Shown: positions 21,237-21,890 of the stretch, piece after piece
How positions within the stretch are numbered: position 1 is the stretch's first letter
Layout: each line of letters begins with the position of its first letter
Assembly: GCA_023396365.1 (NCBI GenBank)
Contig: JAEWWL010000053.1
Coordinates: forward strand, 1-21,890
Length of the DNA stretch: 21,890 bases
Direction of reading: 5' to 3'
Source of the DNA: Methanobacteriota archaeon
GTDB lineage: Archaea > Halobacteriota > Methanomicrobia > Methanomicrobiales > Methanomicrobiaceae
Notes under the pieces: model-generated
Told to the model about the DNA's origin: nothing
The model's database searches: none
Seen by the model: only the letters and a program-made list of their open reading frames with translations
Position numbers and translations under genes: made by a program

Positions 21237-21890
21237 TTATTCCTCTTTGGAAGAGATGTAATATCCATAGATTCTTATTTTACGTCCGTAATCAGACTGC
21301 TCCATAAAAGAGCCGGAACTGTCATAAACATCAGGAACATTTTTTTCCGGTACATATTCATTATTGTCATACAAAACAAGCTCCCCGCTTTTAGTCCATA
21401 CTTCTTTTGGATAAACCAGAAATAATTCAACATAAAGTGAATTTGAATTTTCAACAGGTAAAAGCGGCCCGTATATCCTTATTTCCTGAGAAGAATTCTC
21501 ATAAATATTTTCAGCACTTATTGTTTCTTTCCATGAATCAGAATCAAATCTGCTGTATTCACCATAAGCTCCGTCAGTGTTTTTCTTAATTGTAACATCA
21601 GTCAAAACATCAAATGTTGCATTCTTTAAAGAGTATCCGGCGTTGTTTAGGAGCAGCAGATCAAAATATAGCCTGTCTCCGTCAATTTTTAAATCAGGAG
21701 TGTAATCCAAGTTATATATATCCGGATTCAGAATTGTATCTTCCTCTGTAAGCCGGTAGCCTGAATTTAAATCAAAGAGATATTCATCTGGTATTATCCA
21801 TTTTTTCTCTTCTTTTGAATATTTAACTTCAGGCCCGTAATACTCATGACCACAGATAACCCCTGGTGAATAAGCATAAATTGTATTCAT
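21237..21890 (-). CDS. Unrecognised protein (3' part; start possibly outside the window)
   Basis: An open frame of 217 codons ending in TAA. The first visible codon is an ATG exactly at the window edge, so the true start probably lies beyond it. I do not recognise the family. The protein is acidic, rich in Tyr, Asn, Asp and Ser, has no cysteine beyond the one in GVICGHEYYG, and shows alternating hydrophobic strands (LKIDGDRLYFDLLLLNNAGY, IRIYGPLLPV, LYVELFLVYP, RKIRIYGYYI). This suggests a beta-sandwich domain, perhaps extracellular, which would fit a signal peptide in the missing part; that is inference. No membrane segment is seen. It reads as a normal intact gene with the base composition of its neighbours. 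Confidence 0.7.
   Translation of the reverse strand: MNTIYAYSPGVICGHEYYGPEVKYSKEEKKWIIPDEYLFDLNSGYRLTEEDTILNPDIYNLDYTPDLKIDGDRLYFDLLLLNNAGYSLKNATFDVLTDVTIKKNTDGAYGEYSRFDSDSWKETISAENIYENSSQEIRIYGPLLPVENSNSLYVELFLVYPKEVWTKSGELVLYDNNEYVPEKNVPDVYDSSGSFMEQSDYGRKIRIYGYYISSKEE

Overview
The window reads as chromosome of a mesophilic methanogenic archaeon, most likely of the order Methanomicrobiales. This rests on archaeal-type TrpRS and PheRS subunits, a two-repeat archaeal tRNA-splicing endonuclease, the archaeal ADTH/DHQ-synthase-II entry into the shikimate pathway, TATA boxes instead of bacterial -35/-10 promoters, poly-T termination and AT-rich spacers. No mobile element, CRISPR array, rRNA or tRNA gene was seen. 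The genus is not identified from sequence alone.

Layout. Bases 1-5522 hold a tightly packed plus-strand translation operon: tRNA-splicing endonuclease (5' end cut off), trpS, pheS and pheT. PheS carries an N-terminal helical insertion of about 70 residues. A convergent poly-T spacer separates this from a minus-strand response regulator with two PAS domains (5656-6837). Bases 6956-8769 hold small plus-strand genes: a TsaA/TrmO tRNA methyltransferase, a DUF2178 membrane protein overlapping its XRE-type repressor, and a LysE-type exporter. Each of the three promoters has an inverted repeat.

Bases 8770-10370 are 1.6 kb without a convincing gene. Inside are two diverged copies, 655 bp apart, of an 88-bp segment that looks like a TATA box plus its transcription start. 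Each is followed by an A-rich, gene-free stretch.

Bases 10371-18326 are an eight-gene aromatic amino acid operon: two tandem DhnA-type aldolases (ADTH synthase family), 3-dehydroquinate synthase II, prephenate dehydrogenase, prephenate dehydratase, EPSP synthase, a shikimate kinase-shikimate dehydrogenase fusion and chorismate synthase. It covers the route to chorismate and the committed Phe/Tyr steps, but lacks 3-dehydroquinate dehydratase and chorismate mutase. The kinase domain is the bacterial P-loop type rather than the usual archaeal GHMP type. Its best start codon is ATT, one base away from a textbook ATGA stop/start overlap. Three of the eight genes appear to use non-ATG starts (TTG, GTG, ATT).

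Bases 18327-21890 hold minus-strand genes: an NCS2-type nucleobase permease homologue, an HdeD/DUF308 membrane protein and the 3' part of an unrecognised protein. Between the last two lies a 620-bp spacer with the strongest unexplained signal in the window: a TATA box, then three stem-loops (one of about 50 nt with 19 base pairs), then a T7 tract, giving a candidate ~150-nt non-coding RNA. A second set of hairpins follows at 21011-21122.
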